Positions 1 through 6,204 of a DNA stretch of 6,204 bases are shown here, one piece after another (position 1 is the stretch's first letter; the number at the start of each line of letters is the position of its first letter). Under the pieces are notes generated by a model, which ran no database searches, was not told where the DNA came from, and worked only from the letters and a program-made list of their open reading frames with translations. The stretch is taken from assembly GCA_021827805.1 (NCBI GenBank), contig JAKAUG010000101.1, positions 1 through 6,204 on the forward strand, written 5' to 3'. The position numbers and the translations under genes were made by a program. This stretch comes from Bacillota bacterium (lineage in GTDB: Bacteria; Bacillota; Sulfobacillia; RBS10-35; JAJYVN01).

Positions 1-1342
1 GCACACTCCAGCGACGGCGCCCCACGTTCCCGCGGGCCCCGGTCGATCTCCTGCCCACACACCTCGGTCCGGAAGACCCGTTCAGCCGCACCCGCCAGCG
101 CACGATGCGCACATGCTTCATCCGCGGGAGGCGGGCGTGGCATCCACCGGATCGTCGGGATCGACCATCGGCCGCGGCACGAGGTCGCCCCAGACCAAGC
201 GTCCGTCGCACTCCAGAGCGGTCTGCCGCCCCGCCGTTTGCCCTCGACCGAGTGTGGAGGTCCCGCCGGGCTCGGCGCGGGTTTCCGCAGTCCTGGCTCC
301 CGTTCGTCCCGGCGACCTCGCGACCGTTCCATGACGGGGGGCTCCCGCGACAGAATGGGCGGGCGGGGCTGGAGGGAGAGATCGCGAGCAGCGTCCGCTG
401 GTGGCCGCAGCGGGCCACTGGGTGCTTTGCGGTGCGCGTTGGCCAAGATGGAAGGCCGACGAGCGGCGGCGAGCACCATGGCGGACGAAACCCAGAGGAC
501 ACGCGAGGGCAGAATCCGGGTCAAGACAGGGAACTGTGCCGCTTGGGTGGCGCTGTTCCATCTGCCGGCGCCACAGGACGAAACCCACAACCTGAGCGCC
601 GGCCCGCGCGGGTCCACCTGGCGCCAGTGCGTCCCGCTCTGCGTGGAGATCCTGCCGGACCAACGGCCCACAGGCCGCGTCTTCCCCCGTCGGCGGCCAG
701 GAGAGCGGGCGGGAGGGCATCCCTCCCTGACCCACGGCCCCAGGTCCGCGCTGCCGCGCGCTGGGTCCGGCAACGTGGCACCTGGAACGCCGGGGTGAAG
801 GTGTCCGAGTGCCCGCACCGCGGCGCGGCGCCCGGAGGAGGGTGGCCGATGGGCCTGGCCGCGCGGCAGGCGATCAGCGGGACGGGATGCCCCTTCCTCC
901 GCACGCGTCCGTGCACCTCAGCGAGGTCTCCAAAGGGTCTGCCAGGCACTCAGGCGGCTGGGGCGCGGAGCAGGCCGCGCAGCGGTCCGGGTGGTCGATC
1001 ATCCACGTGTCGGCGTCCGCGTCGACACGCATCGGCCACCCACCGAGGCAAACAACATGGCGCATCTGTGCCAGCACCGCCGGGAGGGTCGGGGATGGCG
1101 GGCGGCTCGGAACCATCTGCGCCAAGGCGGCGTCCACGGCCTTCGCCCGCAACGGTCCCCGGGCAGAGCGGCGGAACGGCGCATGTCCGTCCACACGTGC
1201 CCAGCATGACCCGACACATCGCGCGTGCCCGTGACCTGCGGAACAGGGGGCCCGGGCTCCAAGGAGAACACTCGTCTGCAGTCCCTCGGGGCGGCCCCCC
1301 GCGCCCAACAGGGAGGTGTCCGTCCTGTCTCGGCCGAGCGGG
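1..1342. other. Long region with no recognisable intact gene; possible decayed coding remnant
   Basis: About 1.3 kb upstream of the gamma-glutamyltransferase gene holds no reading frame that I recognise. Open frames exist on both strands, but in DNA this rich in G+C long stop-free stretches arise by chance. The plus-strand frame through 105-1388 encodes an Arg/Pro/Gly-rich sequence with no family motif. On the minus strand three overlapping frames (1308-874, 949-521, 735-118) follow one another. The first contains a somewhat protein-like stretch near 1075-930 with a CxxC pair in DRCAACSAP. This could be a gene broken by two frameshifts, for example a worn transposase or zinc-ribbon protein, but I could not match it to a family. 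No tRNA, rRNA, CRISPR array or long repeat was seen. I saw no clear promoter for the downstream gene. Confidence 0.5.
1311..1318 (+). promoter_or_regulatory. Strong Shine-Dalgarno-like motif upstream of ggt
   Basis: GGGAGGTG closely matches the complement of the 16S rRNA 3' tail. It lies 24 bases before the ATG at 1343, too far for usual use. It overlaps the in-frame GTG at 1316, and it sits 6 bases before an in-frame CTG at 1325. It therefore leaves the true start of the gene in doubt. Confidence 0.45.
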
Positions 1343-2947
1343 ATGGCCTTCGATCCCCTGCATCATCCCTTTCCCTCCCGGCGGATGACCGTCTTCGCAC
1401 GCAACGGGATGGTGGCCACCTCCCAGCCCCTGGCGGCCGAGGCCGGCCTCGGGGCCATGCGGCAGGGAGGCAACGCCGTGGATGCGGCCGTCGCCACCGC
1501 CGCGGCCCTGACGGTTCTGGAGCCCACGTCCAATGGGATCGGCGGGGACGCGTTCGCCATCGTATGGCACGAGGGCCGGATGTATGGGCTCAATGCCAGC
1601 GGGCCGGCGCCGGGGGCCATCTCGCGCGAGGCCGTCGCCGCCGCCGGGGCCACCCAGATGCCGTCGCTGGGCTGGACGCCCGTGACGGTCCCCGGAGCCC
1701 CCGCGGCCTGGGCGGCCCTGTCGCAGCGCTTCGGCCGGCTGCCCCTCGGCGAAGCCCTCGAATTCGCCGCGGCCTATGCCGAAGAGGGCTATCCGATCTC
1801 CCCGATCCTCGGGAGGCATTGGGCCGCCGCCTTCGAGTCCTACCGGCGTCGTCTCGCCGGCCCGCTCTTTGCGCCCTGGTTTGAGACCTTCGCCCCGGAG
1901 GGCCGCGCGCCAGGGATCGGAGAGCTGTGGCGCTCCCCGGCGCACGCCGCCACGCTGCGCAGCATTGGCGCCACCGCCGCCCGCGCCCTGTACGCCGGGG
2001 ACCTGGCGGAGAGGATCGACGCCTTCTCGCGCGCGTACGGCGGGTTTCTGCGCAAGAGCGACCTGGAGGCCTTCCGGCCGGAATGGGTCTCTCCGGTCAG
2101 TGTCCGTTACCGGGGGTACGACGTTTGGGAACTGCCTCCCAACGGCCAAGGCCTGGTGGCGCTCCTGGCCCTGAACATCCTCTCCGCGTTCGACCTCCCC
2201 GCGCAGGGCTCGGCAGAGACCCTGCACCTGCAGTGGGAGGCCATCAAGCTGGCATTCGCGGACGGCAAGAACTTCATCACCGATGCGCGGCAGATGCGGG
2301 TCCGGGTGAAGGACCTCCTGTCTCCCGCCTACGCCGAGGAGCGCAGACGGCTCATTGGGCCCCGCGCCCGGCAGCCGGAGCCAGGGCATCCGCCGGGCGG
2401 CGGCACGGTCTACGTGGCCACGGCGGACCGGGAGGGCACGATGGTCTCCTTCATCCAGAGCAACTACATGGGCTTCGGCTCCGGCGTCGTCGTGCCGGGG
2501 ACGGGGATCAGCCTGCACAACCGTGGCCACACCTTCTCCCTGGACCCCTCCGCCGCCAACTGCCTGGCCCCTGGGAAACGCACCTACCACACGATCATCC
2601 CCGGCTTCCTGACCAGGGATGGCGCGCCGGTGGGGCCCTTTGGGGTCATGGGCGGGTTCATGCAGCCCCAGGGTCATGTGCAGGTTGTGATGAACACCGT
2701 GGACTTCCACCTCAACCCGCAGGCAGCCCTCGACGCCCCGCGCTGGCAGTGGCTCGAGGGCAGGCGTGTGGAGGTCGAGGCGTTCCCGGCCGCGGTGCTT
2801 GAGGAGCTGAAACGCCGGGGGCACCAGGTTGGCACCGGGGCCGATGCGTCCAGCTTCGGCCGCGGTCAGATCATTTGGCGAGACGCGACCGGTGTGCTGG
2901 TCGGCGGGACGGAACCGCGCACCGACGGCGCCATCGCCGCGTACTGA
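1343..2947 (+). CDS. Gamma-glutamyltransferase family proenzyme (YwrD-type, cytoplasmic)
   Basis: This is an N-terminal-nucleophile hydrolase of the gamma-glutamyltransferase / glutathione hydrolase family, 534 aa from this start. Family members cleave themselves before a Thr, which becomes the nucleophile that attacks gamma-glutamyl amides such as glutathione. The N-terminus MAFDPLHHPFPSRR resembles YwrD-type proteins (about 525 aa), which supports the ATG at 1343. No signal peptide is visible, so a cytoplasmic enzyme is likely. Visible landmarks are NGIGGDAF (64-71), the predicted cleavage site before Thr355 in GGGTVYVA, SNYMGFGSG (about 373-381), and the Gly437-Gly438 pair expected to form the oxyanion hole. 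Cleavage would give subunits of 354 and 180 residues. Several substrate-binding positions of the E. coli enzyme are changed: Arg114 is replaced in LNASGPAP, the Ser-Ser pair is replaced in KRTYHT (412-417), and the lid loop is missing. The family is clear, but the substrate is not. Neighbouring families include cephalosporin acylases. An upstream start at GTG 1316 or CTG 1325 is possible. Confidence 0.93.
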   Translation: MAFDPLHHPFPSRRMTVFARNGMVATSQPLAAEAGLGAMRQGGNAVDAAVATAAALTVLEPTSNGIGGDAFAIVWHEGRMYGLNASGPAPGAISREAVAAAGATQMPSLGWTPVTVPGAPAAWAALSQRFGRLPLGEALEFAAAYAEEGYPISPILGRHWAAAFESYRRRLAGPLFAPWFETFAPEGRAPGIGELWRSPAHAATLRSIGATAARALYAGDLAERIDAFSRAYGGFLRKSDLEAFRPEWVSPVSVRYRGYDVWELPPNGQGLVALLALNILSAFDLPAQGSAETLHLQWEAIKLAFADGKNFITDARQMRVRVKDLLSPAYAEERRRLIGPRARQPEPGHPPGGGTVYVATADREGTMVSFIQSNYMGFGSGVVVPGTGISLHNRGHTFSLDPSAANCLAPGKRTYHTIIPGFLTRDGAPVGPFGVMGGFMQPQGHVQVVMNTVDFHLNPQAALDAPRWQWLEGRRVEVEAFPAAVLEELKRRGHQVGTGADASSFGRGQIIWRDATGVLVGGTEPRTDGAIAAY

Positions 2948-2949
2948 AC

Positions 2950-3001
2950 GGCCCAGGCGAGGTGTTCCTGGCCGCGAGGTTGGCCTTCCAGCCGCTGGGC
3001 C
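2950..3001. repeat. Inverted repeat just after ggt
   Basis: GGCCCAG at 2950-2956 is complementary to CTGGGCC at 2995-3001. The intervening sequence contains further self-complementary GGCC segments. It begins two bases after the ggt stop codon, so the transcript end could fold into a branched hairpin. No T-tract follows, so a role in termination or mRNA stability is only inferred. Confidence 0.3.
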
Positions 3002-3010
3002 TCCCTGTTC

Positions 3011-3027
3011 CCGGCGGCCTCCGCCGG
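3011..3027. terminator. GC-rich hairpin, candidate bidirectional terminator
   Basis: CCGGCGG at 3011-3017 and CCGCCGG at 3021-3027 form a perfect 7-bp stem around a 3-nt loop. The hairpin lies between the ends of two convergent genes, 63 bases after the ggt stop and 84 bases past the ilvD stop, where a shared terminator would be expected. Neither side has a T-run, so classic intrinsic termination is uncertain. Confidence 0.35.
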
Positions 3028-3090
3028 ATGCACCGGGGCGCTCGTGCCCCCCAGACTCCCGCTGACCGCCCGCGCGGAGCCTGCCACCTC

Positions 3091-3111
3091 CTGGTGGCCC
3101 CTCCCCACCAG
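3091..3111 (-). terminator. Hairpin abutting the ilvD stop codon
   Basis: CTGGTGG (3091-3097) and CCACCAG (3105-3111) form a 7-bp stem with a 7-nt loop, directly following the ilvD TAG stop (3114-3112) on the minus strand. A hairpin at the end of a transcript could terminate it or protect it from exonucleases. It lacks a following T-tract. Confidence 0.3.
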
Positions 3112-4788
3112 CTACCCGGTCACGGCACCATCAGAGGCGCCCGAGACCAGGCGCGCATACTTGCCCAGGACCCCGCCCTGCCGGAGTGGCGGCGCTGTCC
3201 ACCTGGCGCGCCGCCCCGCGAACTCCGCCTCGGACACCTGGACCGAGAGCACCCCCGCCTCCCCGTCCACCGTGACGACATCGCCGTCCTCAAGCAACGC
3301 GATCGGTCCCCCGACCTGCGCTTCCGGCGAGATGTGGCCCACCACGAGGCCGTGCGTCCCGCCTGAGAAGCGTCCGTCGGTGATCAGGCCGATCGCCTCC
3401 CCCAGACCCTGGCCGACCACGATGGCGGTGATCGCCAGCATCTCGCGCATGCCCGGGCCGCCCTTGGGACCCTCGTAGCGGATGACCACCACATCCCCGG
3501 GGCGCACGCGGCCCTGCACCACGGCCTCGGTGGCCGCCTCCTCGCAGTCGAAGACGCGCGCGGGGCCCTGGATGCGGGTGCGGCGCAGGCCGGAGACCTT
3601 GGCGACCGCACCGTCCGGCGCCAGGTTGCCGCGCAGGACCACCAGCGGACCGGTGCGACGCAGTGGCTCCTCGAAGGGCGCCACGACCCGCTGCTCCGGC
3701 CCGGGGGGCTGCACCCCCGCCAGATTCTCGGCGACGGTGCGGCCCGTCACGGTCAGGCAGTCCCCGTGCAGCAGGCCGTGCTGCAGGAGAAGCTTCATCA
3801 CGCTGGGCACGCCGCCCACCGCCCCGAGGTCCCTCATGACCAGGTGCCCGCTCGGCTTGAGGTCGCAGAGGTGGGGCACGCGCTTCTGCATGCGCTCAAA
3901 GTCCGCCAGGGAGAGGTCCACACCGGCCGTGCGGGCGATGGCGATCAGGTGCAGGAGCGCGTTTGTGGACCCCCCCAGGGCCATGGTGAGGGCGATGGCG
4001 TTCTCAAACGCCGGCTTGGTCAGGATGTCGCGGGGGTAGAGGCCCTGTTCCAGAAGGTTCAGTACCGCGCGCCCGGCCGCCTCGGCCTCGCGGACCTTGT
4101 CCTCGGAAACGGCGAGGTTGGAGGTGCCGCCTGGCAGGCTCATGCCGATGGCCTCGATGGCGGAGGCCATCGTGTTGGCCGTATACATCCCGCCGCATGC
4201 GCCCGGACCCGGACACGCGGCGCACTCGACGGCGTGCAGCTCGTCGGCATCGATCCTGCCCGCGCTGTAGGCGCCGACGGCCTCGAACGCACTGACGATG
4301 TCCACGTCCTGGCCACGGTGGCTGCCGGGCAGGATTGTACCGCCGTAAACGAAAACCGCCGGCACCCCGGAGCGCGCGATGGCCAGCATGCAGCCTGGCA
4401 TGTTCTTGTCGCAGCCACCGATGGCCACCACGGCATCCATGCGCTGGGCACCGACGACGGTCTCGATCGAATCGGCGATGACCTCCCGGCTCGGCAGGGA
4501 GTAGCGCATGCCCTCATGGCCCATGGCGATCCCGTCGGCCACCGTGATGGTGCCGAAGATCTGCGGCACGCCGCCCGCGGCGCGGGCGCCGGCCTTGGCC
4601 GCCAGCGCCAGGCGGTCCAGGTGCACGTTACAGGGCGTGATCTCGCTCCAGGAGCTGGCAATGCCGATCAGGGGCCGCTCAAAGTCCTCATCCGTGAAGC
4701 CGACCGCACGCAGCATGGCGCGGTTCGGCGCGCGGTAGGGTCCCTGGTGCGCCACGGCGCTGCGAATCTTCAGCTGCTCCTTGCTCAT
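3112..4788 (-). CDS. ilvD: Dihydroxy-acid dehydratase
   Basis: This 558-aa enzyme dehydrates 2,3-dihydroxy-isovalerate and 2,3-dihydroxy-3-methylvalerate to the 2-keto acids that precede valine/leucine and isoleucine. It is a cytoplasmic iron-sulfur protein of the IlvD/Edd family. All three expected cluster cysteines are present: Cys53 in TPCN, Cys126 in GGCDKNMPG (with Lys128, the metal-site lysine of the family) and Cys198 in [17 protein letters not shown]. The catalytic Ser475 lies in GRFSGGTHG near the C-terminus, and the protein ends with the typical [10 protein letters not shown] tail. Edd, the related phosphogluconate dehydratase, is less likely given the length and motifs. The ATG at 4788 is chosen because GGGAGGG (4804-4798) lies 9 bases upstream and the protein then starts [11 protein letters not shown] longer GTG start at 4806 would overlap that ribosome site. 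The gene stands alone without ilvB, ilvN or ilvC. It converges on the gamma-glutamyltransferase gene and diverges from the cupin-hemerythrin gene. Confidence 0.97.
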   Translation of the reverse strand: MSKEQLKIRSAVAHQGPYRAPNRAMLRAVGFTDEDFERPLIGIASSWSEITPCNVHLDRLALAAKAGARAAGGVPQIFGTITVADGIAMGHEGMRYSLPSREVIADSIETVVGAQRMDAVVAIGGCDKNMPGCMLAIARSGVPAVFVYGGTILPGSHRGQDVDIVSAFEAVGAYSAGRIDADELHAVECAACPGPGACGGMYTANTMASAIEAIGMSLPGGTSNLAVSEDKVREAEAAGRAVLNLLEQGLYPRDILTKPAFENAIALTMALGGSTNALLHLIAIARTAGVDLSLADFERMQKRVPHLCDLKPSGHLVMRDLGAVGGVPSVMKLLLQHGLLHGDCLTVTGRTVAENLAGVQPPGPEQRVVAPFEEPLRRTGPLVVLRGNLAPDGAVAKVSGLRRTRIQGPARVFDCEEAATEAVVQGRVRPGDVVVIRYEGPKGGPGMREMLAITAIVVGQGLGEAIGLITDGRFSGGTHGLVVGHISPEAQVGGPIALLEDGDVVTVDGEAGVLSVQVSEAEFAGRRARWTAPPLRQGGVLGKYARLVSGASDGAVTG

Positions 4789-4797
4789 CCTCGGCCA

Positions 4798-4804
4798 CCC
4801 TCCC
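4798..4804 (-). promoter_or_regulatory. Ribosome binding site of ilvD
   Basis: On the minus strand GGGAGGG occupies 4804-4798, followed by a 9-base spacer and the ATG at 4788-4786. It decides the start codon in favour of 4788 over the in-frame GTG at 4806. Confidence 0.7.
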
Positions 4805-4851
4805 ACTCAGACACCCTGACACAGAACTCCGCTCCTCCGGCCAGCCAGCTG

Positions 4852-4877
4852 GCGCCACCGCCGACAACGGTGGGCGC
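4852..4877 (-). repeat. Stem-loop in the ilvD leader (proximal)
   Basis: GCGCCACCG (4852-4860) pairs with CGGTGGGCGC (4868-4877) around a 7-nt loop, with a single bulged base. It lies about 65 bases upstream of the ilvD start and would fold in the 5' leader of an ilvD transcript starting further upstream. An attenuator or other leader control is possible. No branched-chain-rich leader peptide was recognised beside it. Confidence 0.4.
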
Positions 4878-4935
4878 GACCGCACCGCCCGCGCCGACGA
4901 GCCGACACGCCTCCAAGCATACAGAGCCCGCGCCG

Positions 4936-4964
4936 AACCGGTGGTGCGCGCTGCCACCGAGGTT
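4936..4964 (-). repeat. Stem-loop in the ilvD leader (distal)
   Basis: AACCGGTGG (4936-4944) pairs with CCACCGAGGTT (4954-4964) around a 9-nt loop, with a two-base bulge. Its CGGTGG/CCACCG core resembles the core of the proximal stem at 4852-4877, so the arms of the two hairpins could in principle pair with each other in alternative folds. Confidence 0.35.
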
Positions 4965-5214
4965 GTGCGTTTGCTCACCGCGCCCGCCGGTCCTCGTCCC
5001 GAGTCCCCCGCACGGGGGCCGCGGGTCCGCCATCCCGCGCCGGCGGTGTTCGGGATCACCCCGGCGCCCCTCACCCTGGGCCCTGGCACCGCGCAGACGC
5101 TCCTGATCAGCAACGTGGTGGGCGACGCCACCCTCGGTCTGTTCAGCGCCCTTGGTCCGGAAACAGCGTGCGGGCCGGCTGCCCTGGGCAACAGTGATGA
5201 ATGCGGCGCGATCC

Positions 5215-5230
5215 TGTGAGGCGGGTCACA
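5215..5230. promoter_or_regulatory. CRP/FNR-family operator, TGTGA-N6-TCACA
   Basis: TGTGA (5215-5219) and TCACA (5226-5230) form a perfect palindrome with a 6-base spacer, GGCGGG. This is the core recognised by cAMP-receptor-type members of the CRP/FNR superfamily, including CRP of enterobacteria and GlxR of actinobacteria. Its centre is 152 bases upstream of the cupin-hemerythrin start codon and 434 bases from the ilvD start, on the opposite side. The site fits control of the cupin-hemerythrin gene best. The exact regulator in this organism is unknown. Confidence 0.6.
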
Positions 5231-5251
5231 CGCCCCGTGCCCCATGGCCGA

Positions 5252-5257
5252 TAGCCT
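5252..5257 (+). promoter_or_regulatory. Possible -10 element of the cupin-hemerythrin promoter
   Basis: TAGCCT keeps the key first, second and last bases of a sigma-70 -10 hexamer. Transcription would start near 5264, placing the centre of the CRP/FNR-type site at about -41.5, the spacing of class II activated promoters. No good -35 hexamer is present, as is common when an activator overlaps that position. The element is weak on its own and is supported mainly by this geometry. Confidence 0.35.
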
Positions 5258-5280
5258 GAACGCTGAAGTGTCCGCTGTCT

Positions 5281-5300
5281 CCGGTCGGCACGCCGACCGG
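5281..5300. repeat. Perfect inverted repeat in the 5' leader
   Basis: CCGGTCGGC (5281-5289) and GCCGACCGG (5292-5300) are perfect 9-base arms around a 2-base centre (as RNA, an 8-bp stem with a CACG loop). The repeat lies about 75 bases before the cupin-hemerythrin start codon and downstream of the possible promoter. It could be a second protein operator or a stable hairpin in the mRNA leader. Confidence 0.5.
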
Positions 5301-5360
5301 ATCGGAGTCGGCGCCGGTGCGCTGGAGTGCCCGGCCATCGGTCCGACGGGGGGCGGCCAG

Positions 5361-5367
5361 AAGGAGG
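5361..5367 (+). promoter_or_regulatory. Ribosome binding site of the cupin-hemerythrin gene
   Basis: AAGGAGG is a near-perfect Shine-Dalgarno sequence 7 bases before the ATG at 5375. It fixes the start there rather than at the in-frame ATG at 5387. Confidence 0.85.
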
Positions 5368-5374
5368 ACCAGCG

Positions 5375-6204
5375 ATGGCGAGCGAGATGGATGCGGCGAC
5401 CCGGTTTGCGCTGCTGGGCTCAGAGACCGGCCCCGGCCCGGGCATCCTCCCCCTGATCAACGGGGGTGTCTACGATGTTCGGCGGGTGGCCGTGGGTCCG
5501 GGCCAGGCGCACGGCCCGGGACGCCATCCGGGCGACGCTCTGGTCGTGGTCCTGGAGGGGTCGGTCGCGTTCAGCGTGGACGGCCAGACGCGGGAGCTGA
5601 CGTTCGGCGACCTCCTGTGGGTACCGGCGGGAACCCTGCGCGGGTTTGTGGCCGGCGCCAAGGGAGCGCTCTTGCTGGCGATCCACCTGCCAAGGGGCCA
5701 ACGCGCCGCCGACGCATCCCTCCTGGGCGCCGCGGACCAGGACGTGATCGCCCGGGTCACCCAGCACCACGCCGCGCTCGCCGATCGGCTGGACCAGCTC
5801 ACCGCGGCCGTCGTTGGCTGCTTGGACGCGTCGTCCCTGGATGCGTCGCTCCGCGCACTGCTAGAATATTGGCGACAGGAGATCGTTCCTCACGCAGCCG
5901 CGGAGGAAACGACCTTTTACGCCGAAACCCGCGATGCGGCCGCGCAGGCGGGGCTGATCGAGGCCTTGGAGATGGAGCATCAGGACCTGAGGGCTCGCGT
6001 GCGCGATCTCGAGGATCTGCTCACGCAGGGTCGGCAGGGGACAGGCACCGCGCGGGAGGACGGGGAGCTGTCGAGTGCTCTGCGCGCCCGCGCCGCGCTG
6101 CAGGCGGTCGCGGCCGCGGCGCTCTTCCGGCTCCACGCCCGCAAGGAGAACGAGATCGTGCTTCTGACCCTGGTGGTCGCGGGCGTCCCGTTGCCGCCGC
6201 TGTT
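5375..6204 (+). CDS. Cupin-hemerythrin (HHE) fusion protein, 3' end beyond window
   Basis: The first 276 residues of a protein that is open to the right edge. Residues about 25-105 form a cupin-like beta-barrel: motif 1 is recognisable around HGPGRHPGDALVVVLEG (46-62) and motif 2 around FGDLLWVPAGTLRGF (77-91). The usual Glu ligand of motif 1 is replaced by Asp54 and the usual His of motif 2 by Arg89, so metal binding by this domain is doubtful. Residues about 125-265 form a hemerythrin HHE four-helix bundle with a complete ligand set: His131 or His132, His173 with Glu177 (HAAAE), His202 (EHQDL), and His254 with Glu258 (HARKE). Such domains bind a non-heme di-iron centre and serve in O2, NO or redox sensing, iron handling or stress responses. 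No signal peptide or membrane segment is seen in the visible part, so it is probably cytoplasmic. The start is set by AAGGAGG at 5361-5367. A further C-terminal domain may follow beyond the edge. The domains are clear, but the physiological role is inferred. Confidence 0.9.
   Translation, partial: MASEMDAATRFALLGSETGPGPGILPLINGGVYDVRRVAVGPGQAHGPGRHPGDALVVVLEGSVAFSVDGQTRELTFGDLLWVPAGTLRGFVAGAKGALLLAIHLPRGQRAADASLLGAADQDVIARVTQHHAALADRLDQLTAAVVGCLDASSLDASLRALLEYWRQEIVPHAAAEETTFYAETRDAAAQAGLIEALEMEHQDLRARVRDLEDLLTQGRQGTGTAREDGELSSALRARAALQAVAAAALFRLHARKENEIVLLTLVVAGVPLPPL

Larger units (their letters stand above)
4789..5374. other. Divergent intergenic region between ilvD and the cupin-hemerythrin gene
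   Basis: This 586-bp spacer separates two divergent genes. The left part would be the ilvD leader: it holds two stem-loops and a weak TATGCT (-10-like, minus strand 4921-4916) without a convincing -35. The right part holds the CRP/FNR-type operator, a possible -10 and a 20-nt inverted repeat ahead of the cupin-hemerythrin gene. A plus-strand open frame runs through the spacer to a TGA at 5217-5219. It has some protein-like stretches but no ribosome binding site and no recognised family, so I do not call it a gene. Confidence 0.6.

Noticed and set aside
105..1388. 427-codon plus-strand open frame
   Set aside because: Arg/Pro/Gly-rich composition without any family motif; it overlaps the start of the clear ggt gene in another frame. 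It looks like a chance frame in GC-rich DNA.
950..2824. 624-codon minus-strand open frame opposite ggt
   Set aside because: Antisense to the well-supported ggt gene, with a His/Arg/Gly-rich sequence typical of shadow frames created by strong G/C third positions.
4805..4921. Short minus-strand leader-peptide frame (starting MLGGVSARRRGR)
   Set aside because: It is Arg-rich and not rich in Leu, Ile or Val codons, so it does not fit branched-chain attenuation, and it has no clear ribosome site.
4940..5035. T-box-like sequence in the ilvD leader (GGTGGCAGCGCG and a nearby GACCCGCGG on the minus strand)
   Set aside because: The matches to the T-box core AGGGTGGNACCGCG are imperfect, and no specifier stem, AGTA-type loop or terminator with a T-run was found.
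3766..5106. 446-codon plus-strand open frame opposite ilvD
   Set aside because: It is the mirror of the ilvD coding sequence and continues only by chance into the spacer; it has no motif of its own.
5861..6136. Minus-strand open frame opposite the hemerythrin domain
   Set aside because: Antisense to the complete hemerythrin ligand pattern encoded on the plus strand; no family resemblance.

Overview
This 6.2-kb window is high-GC bacterial DNA. It holds two complete genes, one gene cut by the right edge, and about 2 kb of sequence without a convincing gene. Strong G/C preference at third codon positions, Shine-Dalgarno motifs and gene families common in free-living bacteria fit a GC-rich aerobic or facultative bacterium. 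Nothing seen fixes the phylum.

Layout. 1-1342: no recognisable intact gene, possibly a decayed minus-strand coding remnant. 1343-2947 (+): a YwrD-type gamma-glutamyltransferase-family proenzyme without a signal peptide. 2948-3111: a short convergent spacer with GC-rich hairpins. 3112-4788 (-): ilvD, dihydroxy-acid dehydratase of branched-chain amino acid synthesis, with all expected cysteine ligands. 4789-5374: a 586-bp divergent intergenic region. It carries the ilvD leader (two hairpins), a perfect CRP/FNR-type operator (TGTGA-N6-TCACA), a possible -10 element in class II geometry and a 20-nt inverted repeat. 5375-6204 and beyond (+): a protein fusing an N-terminal cupin domain to a hemerythrin (HHE) di-iron domain. 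It has an excellent ribosome binding site and no stop before the window ends.

How the genes relate. The three genes do not form one operon: ggt and ilvD converge, while ilvD and the cupin-hemerythrin gene diverge. ilvD is solitary here, without other ilv genes. The most interesting part is the right side. A putative oxygen-, NO- or redox-responsive di-iron protein with a degenerate cupin lies behind what looks like a CRP/FNR-family-controlled promoter with a structured 5' leader. The domains, operator and repeats are read directly from the sequence. The regulatory and physiological links are inference.
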